DNA of 64,000 bases from JBBRYB01 sp038238115. GTDB taxonomy: Bacteria > Actinomycetota > Actinomycetes > Propionibacteriales > Nocardioidaceae. Below are positions 19,341-27,598 of this stretch, in pieces. A program made the position numbers and the translations under genes. The stretch spans positions 186,001-250,000 of the forward strand of contig JBBRYB010000002.1 of NCBI GenBank assembly GCA_038238115.1, written 5' to 3'. Every line of letters begins with the position of its first letter. Within the stretch, counting starts at the first letter, position 1. The notes beneath the pieces were generated by a model. That model ran no database searches, was not told the origin of the DNA, and saw nothing but the letters and a program-made list of their open reading frames with translations.

Positions 19341-20432
19341 ATGGTCGAGACGTTGCTTATGGTCGGCACCCGAAAGGGGCTGTGGCTGGCTCGTTCAGAC
19401 GAGGGGCGTGAGACGTGGGACTTCAGCGGCCCCGAGTTCTTGATGAACGAGGTGATCGCCTGCGCGATCGACAGCAGGACCGGTCGCACCCGGCTGCTCG
19501 CCGGCGCGATGAGTTCACACTTCGGGCCTCAGGTGTTCCGCTCCGACGACCTCGGCACGTCCTGGCAGGAGACGCCCAACGGGGCGATCCGCTTCCCCGA
19601 CGACACCGAGGCGGCACTCGAGCAGGTCTGGCAGCTCGCACCTGGATCGCCCCAGGAGCCCGACGTGGTCTATGCCGGCACCCAGCCGTCGGCACTGTTT
19701 CGCAGCACCGACCGTGGCGAGACGTTCTCGCTGGTGCGGTCGTTGTGGGATCATCCACACCGCCCGCAGTGGGGGGCTGGCTTCGGAGGACAGGCGATCC
19801 ATACCGTCATCCCCGATCCTGTCGACACAGCGAAGGTCACCGTCGCCATGTCGACAGGCGGCGTCTACCAGACCGACGACTCCGGCGAGTCGTGGCAGCC
19901 TCACAACGTCGGCGTGAAGGCCTACTTCCTGCCTGACCCGTGGCCCGAGTTCGGCCAGTGTGTGCACAAGGTCGCCCGGCACCCGGACCGTCCGGAGCGG
20001 ATGTACCTCCAGAACCACCATGGGGTCTACCGCACCGACGACGGTGGTGTGCGGTGGAAGTCGATCGCGGCCGGCTTGCCGAGCGACTTCGGCTTTCCCA
20101 TCGTCGTCGACCCGCATGACCCCGACACGGTCTTCGTCTTCCCGCTCGTCGCCGACTCACAACGGATCCCGCCCGACGGCCGACCACGGGTATGGCGCTC
20201 GCGCGACGCCGGCGAGCGCTGGACCGAGCTGTCGGCCGGCCTGCCTGAGGGCGGTTTCTACGCGGGCGTGATGCGCGACGCCATGTGTGCCGACGATGCA
20301 GCTCACACAGGCCTCTACTTCGGCTCGCGTGACGGCAGCGTCTATGCCAGCAACGATGCCGGTGACCACTGGCACAGCATCGCCGAGCACCTGCCTGACG
20401 TGCTCTGCGTCCGCGCCGCCGTACTCGCCTGA
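19341..20432 (+). CDS. BNR/sialidase-like beta-propeller protein
   Basis: A 363-residue protein with repeated Asp-box (BNR) motifs S-x-D-x-G-x-x-W: FRSDDLGTSW, FRSTDRGETF, YQTDDSGESW, YRTDDGGVRW, WRSRDAGERW and YASNDAGDHW. These make a six- or seven-bladed propeller like that of exo-alpha-sialidase/glycosyl-hydrolase-74-type proteins. No signal peptide is seen, so it is probably cytoplasmic, and sialidase activity should not be assumed. GAGAGGAC before ATG 19341 is a suitable ribosome binding site. It diverges from the LysR gene. Confidence 0.8.
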   Translation: MVETLLMVGTRKGLWLARSDEGRETWDFSGPEFLMNEVIACAIDSRTGRTRLLAGAMSSHFGPQVFRSDDLGTSWQETPNGAIRFPDDTEAALEQVWQLAPGSPQEPDVVYAGTQPSALFRSTDRGETFSLVRSLWDHPHRPQWGAGFGGQAIHTVIPDPVDTAKVTVAMSTGGVYQTDDSGESWQPHNVGVKAYFLPDPWPEFGQCVHKVARHPDRPERMYLQNHHGVYRTDDGGVRWKSIAAGLPSDFGFPIVVDPHDPDTVFVFPLVADSQRIPPDGRPRVWRSRDAGERWTELSAGLPEGGFYAGVMRDAMCADDAAHTGLYFGSRDGSVYASNDAGDHWHSIAEHLPDVLCVRAAVLA

Positions 20433-20495
20433 CAGATCAGCAAGTCGGGGACCGATGACGGCGACCGTGATCTGCACCGCGTTGCCAGGTGGCCG

Positions 20496-20501
20496 TAGGC
20501 T
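20496..20501 (+). promoter_or_regulatory. -10 hexamer TAGGCT before ilvD
   Basis: TAGGCT ends 6 nt before the ilvD ATG at 20508, and there is no Shine-Dalgarno sequence. This is consistent with a leaderless ilvD mRNA. Confidence 0.45.
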
Positions 20502-20507
20502 TCGCTC

Positions 20508-22181
20508 ATGGTCGACATCAAGCCTCGCAGTCGCGTCGTCACCGATGGTGTGCAAGCCACGGCAGCACGGGGAATGCTCCGTGCCGTCGGCATGGACGAC
20601 GAGGACTTCGCGAAGCCGCAGATCGGCGTCGCGTCGTCCTGGAACGAGATCACCCCCTGCAACCTCTCCCTCGATCGGCTCGCCGAGGCAGTGAAGCAGG
20701 GCGTCCACGCGGCCGGTGGCTACCCGCTCGAGTTCGGCACGATCTCCGTCTCGGACGGTATCTCGATGGGCCACGAGGGCATGCACTTCTCACTGGTCTC
20801 GCGAGAGGTCATCGCTGACTCCGTCGAGACCGTGATGATGGCCGAGCGCTTCGACGGATCCGTCCTACTGGCCGGCTGCGACAAGAGCCTGCCGGGCATG
20901 CTCATGGCCGCCGCGCGGCTCGACCTGGCAAGCGTCTTCCTGTACGCCGGTTCGATCCTGCCTGGTCGCATCGGCGACAAGGACGTGACCATCATCGACG
21001 CCTTCGAGGCGGTCGGCGCATGCATGGCGGGGCGGATCAGCCGAGCCGACGTCGACAAGATCGAGCGCGCCATCTGTCCCGGCGAAGGCGCCTGCGGTGG
21101 CATGTACACCGCCAACACCATGGCGGCGGTCGCGGAGGCCCTGGGCATGTCACTTCCGGGCTCGGCGGCACCGCCGGCGGTCGACCGGCGCCGCGACGGC
21201 TTCGCCCACCGGTCGGGTCAGGCCGTGGTTGGTCTGCTGCGCCAGGGCATTACCGCGCGCCAAATCATGACCAAGGACGCCTTCGACAACGCCATCGCCG
21301 TCGTGATGGCCCTCGGAGGCTCGACCAACGCCGTGCTACACCTGCTGGCGATCGCCCGCGAAGCCGAGGTCGAGCTCACCCTCGACGACTTCAACCGGGT
21401 CGGGGACACAGTGCCCCACCTGGGCGATCTCAAGCCGTTCGGCCGCTTTGTGATGAGCGACGTCGACCGCGTCGGCGGCATCCCCGTCGTGATGAGGGCC
21501 CTCCTGGAGGCCGGACTACTGCACGGCGACTGCCTGACCGTCACCGGCGACACGATGGCCGGCAACCTCGACGCGCTCGACCCACCCGCGATCGACGGCA
21601 CGATCATCAGGCAGCTGTCGCGGCCTATCCACAAGAGTGGAGGGCTCACGGTGCTGCGTGGCTCGCTGGCGCCAGAGGGGGCGGTCGTGAAGACGGCGGG
21701 CTTCGATGACGATGTCGTCGAGGGCACGGCCCGGGTCTTCGACGGGGAACAAGCGGCTCTCGATGCTCTTGCTGCCGGGCAGATCGCGGCCGGCGACGCG
21801 GTCGTGATCCGCTACGAGGGCCCGAAGGGTGGTCCCGGCATGCGCGAGATGCTCGCCATCACTGCGGCGATCAAGGGTGCCGGTCTGGGCCGCGACGTGC
21901 TGCTGCTTACCGACGGCCGCTTCTCCGGTGGCACAACTGGCCTGTGTGTCGGCCACGTGGCACCGGAGGCGGTTGACGCGGGGCCGATCGCATTCATACG
22001 CGATGGCGACCGAGTCAGGCTCGATGTCGGCCGGCGACTGCTCGACGTCCTCGTCGACGAGGCCGAGCTGGTTTCGCGCCGCGACGGCTGGCAGGCGCTG
22101 CCACCGAGCTACACCAGGGGCGTGCTGGCGAAGTACCGCAAGCTGGTGCAGTCGGCCGCGGTCGGCGCCATCTGCGGCTGA
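20508..22181 (+). CDS. ilvD: Dihydroxy-acid dehydratase
   Basis: Fe-S dehydratase making 2-keto acids in valine and isoleucine synthesis. The protein has 557 residues. Cluster cysteines are visible in NEITPCNLSL, LLAGCDKSLPGM and CPGEGACGGMYTANTM. The substrate and metal loops VVMALGGSTNAVLHLLAIA and LLTDGRFSGGTTGLCVGHVAPEA are intact. It stands alone, about 320 nt before the ilvBNC leader, although it serves the same pathway. Confidence 0.97.
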   Translation: MVDIKPRSRVVTDGVQATAARGMLRAVGMDDEDFAKPQIGVASSWNEITPCNLSLDRLAEAVKQGVHAAGGYPLEFGTISVSDGISMGHEGMHFSLVSREVIADSVETVMMAERFDGSVLLAGCDKSLPGMLMAAARLDLASVFLYAGSILPGRIGDKDVTIIDAFEAVGACMAGRISRADVDKIERAICPGEGACGGMYTANTMAAVAEALGMSLPGSAAPPAVDRRRDGFAHRSGQAVVGLLRQGITARQIMTKDAFDNAIAVVMALGGSTNAVLHLLAIAREAEVELTLDDFNRVGDTVPHLGDLKPFGRFVMSDVDRVGGIPVVMRALLEAGLLHGDCLTVTGDTMAGNLDALDPPAIDGTIIRQLSRPIHKSGGLTVLRGSLAPEGAVVKTAGFDDDVVEGTARVFDGEQAALDALAAGQIAAGDAVVIRYEGPKGGPGMREMLAITAAIKGAGLGRDVLLLTDGRFSGGTTGLCVGHVAPEAVDAGPIAFIRDGDRVRLDVGRRLLDVLVDEAELVSRRDGWQALPPSYTRGVLAKYRKLVQSAAVGAICG

Positions 22182-22500
22182 GCCGCGCTGCGGCAAGGCC
22201 GTTCGCGACGAAACGACGTCCGGTCCAGATCGTCGACGAGCTGATCGCGTGTGGCGGCCCACCACAACGTGGCGAGACCAGGGAAGTTCCATCTCGGCTT
22301 CAAGCTCCTCCACGACGAGGACGTCGATCGGTTCAAGCCGCGTGACGTTACGCCGCATCCGCCCACGGGTGCAGTTCATCAGCTACCAGTGACGGCCGCC
22401 GCATCCAGCACCGGCAAATCTGGGGCCACGGTGCTCACATGCTGAGACAGCCGTCCGTAGTGGCTTGACGTCGGGCGAGCACGTCAGTCACGGTGGGCTC
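22182..22500 (+). other. Gap between ilvD and the ilvB leader
   Basis: I see no recognisable gene. Short open frames exist on both strands (for example 22251-22445 plus) without ribosome binding sites or family motifs. TTGACG at 22465-22470 could be a -35 element for the ilvB transcript, but no good -10 follows at the usual distance. Confidence 0.35.
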
Positions 22501-22551
22501 GTGCAGACGATGATCCTCGTACGCCGCGACGCGCCGGAACCGGTGAGCTGA
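22501..22551 (+). CDS. ilvB leader peptide
   Basis: A 16-codon frame starting GTG 22501 reads (M)QTMILVRRDAPEPVS and stops at 22549-22551. GGTGGG ends about 3 nt before the GTG. Three consecutive regulated codons, Ile-Leu-Val (ATC CTC GTA), include GTA, rare in such a high-GC genome. An internal ATG at 22510 is an alternative start giving MILVRRD. Streptomyces ilvB has a comparable short leader with an Ile-Leu-Val run. A terminator hairpin follows at 22570. Stalling at these codons when charged Ile, Leu or Val tRNA is low would allow read-through into ilvBNC. Confidence 0.75.
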   Translation: MQTMILVRRDAPEPVS

Positions 22552-22569
22552 ACCCCGAAGCCGCGCGTC

Positions 22570-22604
22570 CCCTCCGAACGCCCACCGGGCCGGAGGGTTT
22601 TTTT
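22570..22604 (+). terminator. Intrinsic terminator/attenuator of ilvBNC
   Basis: The arms CCCTCCG (22570-22576) and CGGAGGG (22591-22597) pair perfectly around a 14-nt loop and are followed by seven T residues (22598-22604). It lies between the leader peptide stop and the ilvB start, which is the attenuator position. Confidence 0.8.
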
Positions 22605-22650
22605 GTGGCCCGACGAGGGCGACCTGCGCCACCGAGTCAGGAAGGCCGAG

Positions 22651-24399
22651 ATGACACAGCAGATGACGGGAGCGCACAGCCTGATCCTCGCCCTCGAGTC
22701 CGCCGGAGTGGACACCGTCTTCGGCATTCCCGGCGGCGCGATTCTGCCGGCGTACGACCCGTTGCTGGACTCGACGAAGATCCGCCACATCCTGGTGCGC
22801 CACGAGCAGGGTGCCGGTCACGCCGCGCAGGGCTACGCCGCCGCCACCGGCAAGGTCGGCGTCTGCATGGCGACGAGTGGCCCGGGAGCGACGAACCTCG
22901 TCACGCCACTGGCTGACGCGGCGATGGACTCGGTACCGATCGTGGCCATCACCGGCCAGGTGGCGAGCGCGGCGATCGGTTCCGACGCGTTCCAGGAGGC
23001 CGACATCCGGGGCATCACGATGCCGATCACCAAGCACAACTACCTCGTGACTGACCCCGCCGAGATCCCTCGTGCCGTTGCCGAGGCCTTCTACATCGCC
23101 TCATCCGGTCGCCCTGGCCCGGTGCTCGTGGACATCGCGAAGGACGCGCTGCAGGCGATGACGACGTTCGAGTACCCCCAGTCGGTGTCGTTGCCGGGTT
23201 ACCGACCGGTGACCAAGCCCCACGGCAAGCAGGTGCGCGAGGCCGCGCGGCTGATCGCGGCATCGAGGCGGCCGGTCCTGTATGTCGGAGGAGGCGTGAT
23301 CCGCGCCGAGGCCAGCGACGAACTCCACGTCCTCGCCGAGCTGACCAAGATCCCGGTCGTCACGACGCTGATGGCACGTGGTGCCTTCCCCGACAGCCAC
23401 CCGCTTCATCTCGGGATGCCGGGCATGCATGGCACCGTGGCCGCGGTGGGGGCCCTGCAGCGCAGCGACCTGCTGATCTCACTCGGCGCGCGCTTCGACG
23501 ACCGGGTCACGGGGCGGCTGGACTCCTTCGCGCCCGGCGCCAAGGTAATCCACGCCGACATCGACCCTGCGGAGATCTCCAAGAACCGCCATGCCGACGT
23601 GCCGATCGTTGGCGACTGTCGGGAGGTCATCGCCGAACTGATCGTCGCGCTGCAAGCCGAGTACTCGGCCGGCCATCGCGGCGACTCCGCACCCTGGCTG
23701 GCCACCTGCCAGGGCTGGCGCGACCGTTACCCCCTCGGCTACCAGAGCCAGGACAACCTGCTGTCGCCGCAGTACGTCGTCGAACGGATCGGCGCCATCG
23801 CCGGACCGGATGCTACCTACGTCGCCGGCGTGGGGCAGCACCAGATGTGGGCCGCGCACTTCGTGCGCTACGAGCGACCACGCTCATGGATCAACTCCGG
23901 TGGCCTCGGCACGATGGGTTTCGCCGTGCCGGCGGCGATGGGAGCCAAGACAGCCCTGCCCGACACCGTGGTCTGGGCGATCGACGGCGACGGCTGCTTC
24001 CAGATGACCAACCAGGAGCTCGCTACCTGTGCGCTCAACGGCATACCGATCAAAGTAGCGATCATCAACAACTCGAGCCTTGGCATGGTCCGGCAGTGGC
24101 AGACCCTGTTCTATGACGGCCGCTACTCCAACACCGACCTGCACTCGGCCGCTCGGATCCCTGACTTCGTCAAGCTTGCCGAGGCGCTCGGGTGCGTGGG
24201 GTTGCGCTGCGAGTCGGCGGACGACGTCGACGACACGATCACCAAGGCCATGGAGATCAACGACGCGCCCGTCGTGGTGGACTTCATCGTCAACCCCGAC
24301 GCCATGGTGTGGCCGATGGTCGCGGCCGGCACGAGCAACGACGCGATCCAGATCGCGAGGGACCTCAAACCCGTCTTCGAAGACGACGATCTGCCATGA
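22651..24399 (+). CDS. ilvB: Acetolactate synthase, large catalytic subunit
   Basis: ThDP-dependent synthesis of acetolactate or acetohydroxybutyrate, the first common step to Val, Leu and Ile. The protein has 582 residues. ThDP glutamate lies in VRHEQGAGHAAQGYA. FAD and substrate regions are DIRGITMPITKHNYLV and HLGMPGMHGTVAA. The ThDP-Mg motif GDGCFQMTNQEL...IKVAIINNSSLGMVRQWQ is complete. ATG 22651 is chosen because AGGAAGG lies at 22639-22645; upstream in-frame codons run into the terminator. IlvN follows after 22 nt. Confidence 0.97.
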   Translation: MTQQMTGAHSLILALESAGVDTVFGIPGGAILPAYDPLLDSTKIRHILVRHEQGAGHAAQGYAAATGKVGVCMATSGPGATNLVTPLADAAMDSVPIVAITGQVASAAIGSDAFQEADIRGITMPITKHNYLVTDPAEIPRAVAEAFYIASSGRPGPVLVDIAKDALQAMTTFEYPQSVSLPGYRPVTKPHGKQVREAARLIAASRRPVLYVGGGVIRAEASDELHVLAELTKIPVVTTLMARGAFPDSHPLHLGMPGMHGTVAAVGALQRSDLLISLGARFDDRVTGRLDSFAPGAKVIHADIDPAEISKNRHADVPIVGDCREVIAELIVALQAEYSAGHRGDSAPWLATCQGWRDRYPLGYQSQDNLLSPQYVVERIGAIAGPDATYVAGVGQHQMWAAHFVRYERPRSWINSGGLGTMGFAVPAAMGAKTALPDTVVWAIDGDGCFQMTNQELATCALNGIPIKVAIINNSSLGMVRQWQTLFYDGRYSNTDLHSAARIPDFVKLAEALGCVGLRCESADDVDDTITKAMEINDAPVVVDFIVNPDAMVWPMVAAGTSNDAIQIARDLKPVFEDDDLP

Positions 24400-24421
24400 C
24401 GACCGGCGAGGAGACGCCCCG

Positions 24422-24961
24422 ATGACCCTGCATACCCTCTCGGTGCTGGTCGAGAACAAGCCCGGCGTGCTGGCCCGCGTCGCGTCGCTGTTTTCGCGTC
24501 GAGGTTTCAACATCGAGTCGCTCGCGGTCGGCCCGACCGAGCACGGGGAGATCTCGCGGATGACGATCGTCGTCAACCTCGAGGACCAGCGGCTCGAACA
24601 GGTCACCAAACAGCTCAACAAGCTCGTGGAAGTGCTCAAGATCGTCGAGATCGAGGGCGCTGGCGCGATCGAGCGGGAGCTGGCGCTCGTCAAGGTCAAG
24701 GCTGACGCGCAGAGCCGGGGCCAGGTGCTGGAGACTGTTCAGCTGTTCCGGGCCAAGGTCGTCGACGTCTCGGTCGACGCTGTGACGGTCGAGGTCACCG
24801 GCAACCGGGACAAGCTCGAGGCGATGCTGCGGGTGCTCGAGCCGTTCGGTATCCGAGAGCTCGTCCAGTCCGGGATGGTGGCCATCAATCGAGGTGGACG
24901 CTCCATCACCGATCGCAGCCTCAAACCGGCGCCACCCGTGTCGCTGCCCAACCCGGCCTAG
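24422..24961 (+). CDS. ilvN: Acetolactate synthase, small regulatory subunit
   Basis: Regulatory subunit giving valine feedback inhibition of IlvB. The protein has 179 residues. The N-terminal ACT domain reads HTLSVLVENKPGVLARVASL followed by FSRRGFNIESLAVG. The C-terminal regulatory domain contains RELALVKVKAD and PFGIRELVQSGMVAINRG. GAGGAG lies about 8 nt before the ATG. It is in the ilvBNC operon. Confidence 0.97.
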   Translation: MTLHTLSVLVENKPGVLARVASLFSRRGFNIESLAVGPTEHGEISRMTIVVNLEDQRLEQVTKQLNKLVEVLKIVEIEGAGAIERELALVKVKADAQSRGQVLETVQLFRAKVVDVSVDAVTVEVTGNRDKLEAMLRVLEPFGIRELVQSGMVAINRGGRSITDRSLKPAPPVSLPNPA

Positions 24962-25007
24962 CCGGCTAACCCGCCCCGCCCCGACCCTCGAGGAGACCAA
25001 ATCCACC

Positions 25008-26036
25008 ATGGCCGAGATGTACTACGACGACGACGCCGACCTGAGCGTGGTCCAGGGACGCAATGTCGCGGTCCTGGGCTATGGCAGCCAGGGCCATGCC
25101 CACGCGTTGTCACTGCGGGACTCGGGCGTCGACGTACGCGTAGGACTCCCTGAGTCCTCCAAGAGCAGGACCCGAGCCGAGGCCGAGGGACTGGCCGTGG
25201 TGACGACGTTCGAGGCCTGCGAGGAGTCCGACCTGATCGTCGTGCTCGCTCCGGATCCCGCCCAGCGGTCGCTCTACACCGAGGCGATCGAGCCCAACCT
25301 GGTCGCCGGTGACGCGCTGTTGTTCGGACACGGCTTCAACATCCGTTTCGGCTATATCAGGCCGCCGGAAGGCGTCGACGTGGTGATGGTGGCACCGAAG
25401 GGACCCGGCCATCTGGTCCGCCGCGAGTTCTCGGTGGGGCGGGGAGTTCCGGTGCTGGTCGCGGTCGAGCAGGACGAGACCGGCGGCGCCTGGCCGCTCA
25501 CCCTTGCGTACGCGAAGGCGATCGGCGGCCTGCGGGCAGGGGGGATCAAGACCACCTTCACCGAGGAGACCGAGACCGACCTGTTCGGTGAGCAGGCCGT
25601 CCTGTGCGGCGGGGCGTCCGCCTTGATCCAGGCCGGCTTCGAGACGCTCACCGAGGCGGGCTACCAGCCCGAGGTGGCCTACTTCGAGTGTCTGCACGAG
25701 CTCAAGCTGATCGTCGATCTGATGTATGAGGGCGGGATCGCGAAGCAGCGCTGGTCGGTCTCCGACACGGCCGAGTTCGGCGACTACACGTCTGGCCCCT
25801 ACGTGATCGACGAGTCCGTGAAGGCCCGGATGCGCGACGTACTCGCCAACATCCGTAGCGGCAGCTGGGCGGAGGACTTCATCGCCGACCAGGACGCCGG
25901 CGCTCCCAGGTTCAAGGAGTTCCGGGCGCGGAGCGAGAGCCACCCCATCGAGCAGACGGGACGGGATCTGCGCACCTTGATGGCCTGGGTCAAGTCGCAC
26001 GACGACGACTACACGGAGGGCACAGCCGCCCGCTGA
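25008..26036 (+). CDS. ilvC: Ketol-acid reductoisomerase (class I)
   Basis: NADPH-dependent isomerisation and reduction of acetolactate or acetohydroxybutyrate. The protein has 342 residues, the short class I length. The Rossmann motif is VLGYGSQGHAHALSLRDSG with a cofactor-phosphate loop in PESSKSRTRAEAEG. The knotted C-terminal domain has TETDLFGEQAVLCGG and ECLHELKLIVDLMYEGG, which hold the Mg-binding acids. AGGAG lies upstream of ATG 25008. It is the third gene of ilvBNC. Confidence 0.97.
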   Translation: MAEMYYDDDADLSVVQGRNVAVLGYGSQGHAHALSLRDSGVDVRVGLPESSKSRTRAEAEGLAVVTTFEACEESDLIVVLAPDPAQRSLYTEAIEPNLVAGDALLFGHGFNIRFGYIRPPEGVDVVMVAPKGPGHLVRREFSVGRGVPVLVAVEQDETGGAWPLTLAYAKAIGGLRAGGIKTTFTEETETDLFGEQAVLCGGASALIQAGFETLTEAGYQPEVAYFECLHELKLIVDLMYEGGIAKQRWSVSDTAEFGDYTSGPYVIDESVKARMRDVLANIRSGSWAEDFIADQDAGAPRFKEFRARSESHPIEQTGRDLRTLMAWVKSHDDDYTEGTAAR

Positions 26037-26119
26037 CCGTAGCTTCTGCGCCCCGGGGCATCCGGACCTACACTCGGGAGGCGTCCTGGTTAGGGCCGCC
26101 TCACACCGAGGAGGAGCGC

Positions 26120-27445
26120 GTGGATCGATGCCCTCGCTGTGGGACGGCCGTTTCGCCGTACGTCCTCGTGTGCCCGCGCTGCGGTCTGCGGCGGGGGACC
26201 GGTCAGGACAACGTTGCCCCGTGGGTCGAGACGTCCGCCCCGCCACCACCGCCTCGTCCGGTGCGGGCGACCGCCATCGCCGTCGCGGTGCTCGTCGCCG
26301 TGCTCGCCATCGCCACCGCAGGCGGACTTTGGCTGGTCGAACGCGGGCCGTTCGCGCCCGCGGCAGCCGCGGGCGTGTCGACACCGGGCGCGGCACCCAC
26401 CACGGTGACCGCCTCTGTCACCGCCAGCCCCGCCGAGACATCAGCCCCCTCGCAGGTGCCGGAGGACTTCTCTGCGGTCTATGGTCAGGTCGCGTCCGGC
26501 GTGGGGCTGATTTCCGTGCAGACGTGCACGGCGACCTTCTCCGGGTCCGGCTTCCTCGTCGGTCCTACCACGGTGGTCACGGCGGCTCACGTCGTCGATG
26601 GTGCGACGGAGGTTGAGGTGCAGTTCGACGCCGGTCCGGTCACGGCCCGTGTCAGCGGGGTCGACCAGGCCCTGGATCTGGCTGTCCTGACGTTGAGCAG
26701 CGGTACGTCGGGACATGTCTTCGACATGGCGTCCGGCGACCCGGAGCCAGGCACCCACATCGCAGTGATCGGCTATCCGCTCGATGAGCCGAAGTCCCTT
26801 ACCGAGGGCACGATCTCCGGTGTCAACCGTGAGATCACCACCGACACCGGTACTCTCGGCGGGCTGCTCCAGACGGACGCCGCGATCAACCCGGGAAACT
26901 CCGGCGGACCGCTGGTCAACGGTCAGGGCGAGATCGTGGGCATCGCGGACGCCATCCGTCTCGACGCGCAGGGAATCGGTTTCGCGGTTCCCATGTCGCA
27001 GGCGCGTGACGCGGTTGAGACCGGGGCGGGGCTCACGGCACCGGCGACCCCTGCCTGCCTACAGCCTCGTGAGACGGTCAGGTCGGACGTCAAGTCGACG
27101 CTGCAGGCATACCTCGATGCGATCAACGCTGGCGACTACGACGCCGCGATGAGCCTCGTGAGCGACAAGATCCGCAATGACGGCTCCGCCCAGCAGTGGA
27201 CGGCGGACTATGCCACCACGTACGACGACCGGCTGCGGATCAGGTCGACCGATACGACAGGGGCCATGCCACACGTGTGGGCAACTTTCCGGAGCCAGCA
27301 GCTGCCCGGCTACGGGCCAGCGGGGGCAAAGGGCGCGACCTGCCTGATCTGGTCGGTCGACTACACCATGGACGAACAGACCGGCGACTGGATCATTGCC
27401 GACGCCAGGGCGCACGGCGACCCGGCGTGGACCCGCTGCGACTAG
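26120..27445 (+). CDS. Membrane-anchored trypsin-like (S1C/HtrA-type) serine protease with N-terminal zinc ribbon
   Basis: A 441-residue protein. Residues 1-24 form a zinc ribbon (CPRC at 4-7, CPRC at 18-21). Residues 50-73 form one transmembrane helix (TAIAVAVLVAVLAIATAGGL). A Thr/Ala/Pro linker leads to a chymotrypsin-fold protease with His157 (VVTAAHVV), Asp186 (ALDLAVL) and Ser261 (PGNSGGPLV). A C-terminal domain of about 110 residues (STLQAYLDAINAGDYDAAMSLV) resembles NTF2-like/DUF4440-type folds rather than PDZ; that is a pattern guess. GAGGAGG before GTG 26120 supports the start. The protease domain should face outside the membrane. The substrate is unknown. Confidence 0.82.
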   Translation: MDRCPRCGTAVSPYVLVCPRCGLRRGTGQDNVAPWVETSAPPPPPRPVRATAIAVAVLVAVLAIATAGGLWLVERGPFAPAAAAGVSTPGAAPTTVTASVTASPAETSAPSQVPEDFSAVYGQVASGVGLISVQTCTATFSGSGFLVGPTTVVTAAHVVDGATEVEVQFDAGPVTARVSGVDQALDLAVLTLSSGTSGHVFDMASGDPEPGTHIAVIGYPLDEPKSLTEGTISGVNREITTDTGTLGGLLQTDAAINPGNSGGPLVNGQGEIVGIADAIRLDAQGIGFAVPMSQARDAVETGAGLTAPATPACLQPRETVRSDVKSTLQAYLDAINAGDYDAAMSLVSDKIRNDGSAQQWTADYATTYDDRLRIRSTDTTGAMPHVWATFRSQQLPGYGPAGAKGATCLIWSVDYTMDEQTGDWIIADARAHGDPAWTRCD

Positions 27446-27598
27446 GCGCCGGGCAGGTCTGGTTGGGCGCGCCTGTCCGAAGCGGGTGTTCGAACCGGCT
27501 GGTCTAGACTAGGCGGCGCATGGGCACGGCGTGGTGTTCCGGCGAGTCCGGCACGGGCAGCCGTCGAGCACATCACGAGCCCGTGAAGGACATCATCC

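Noticed and set aside
22251..22445. A 64-codon frame upstream of the ilvB leader
   Set aside because: It has no ribosome binding site and no family resemblance; the minus strand is equally open.
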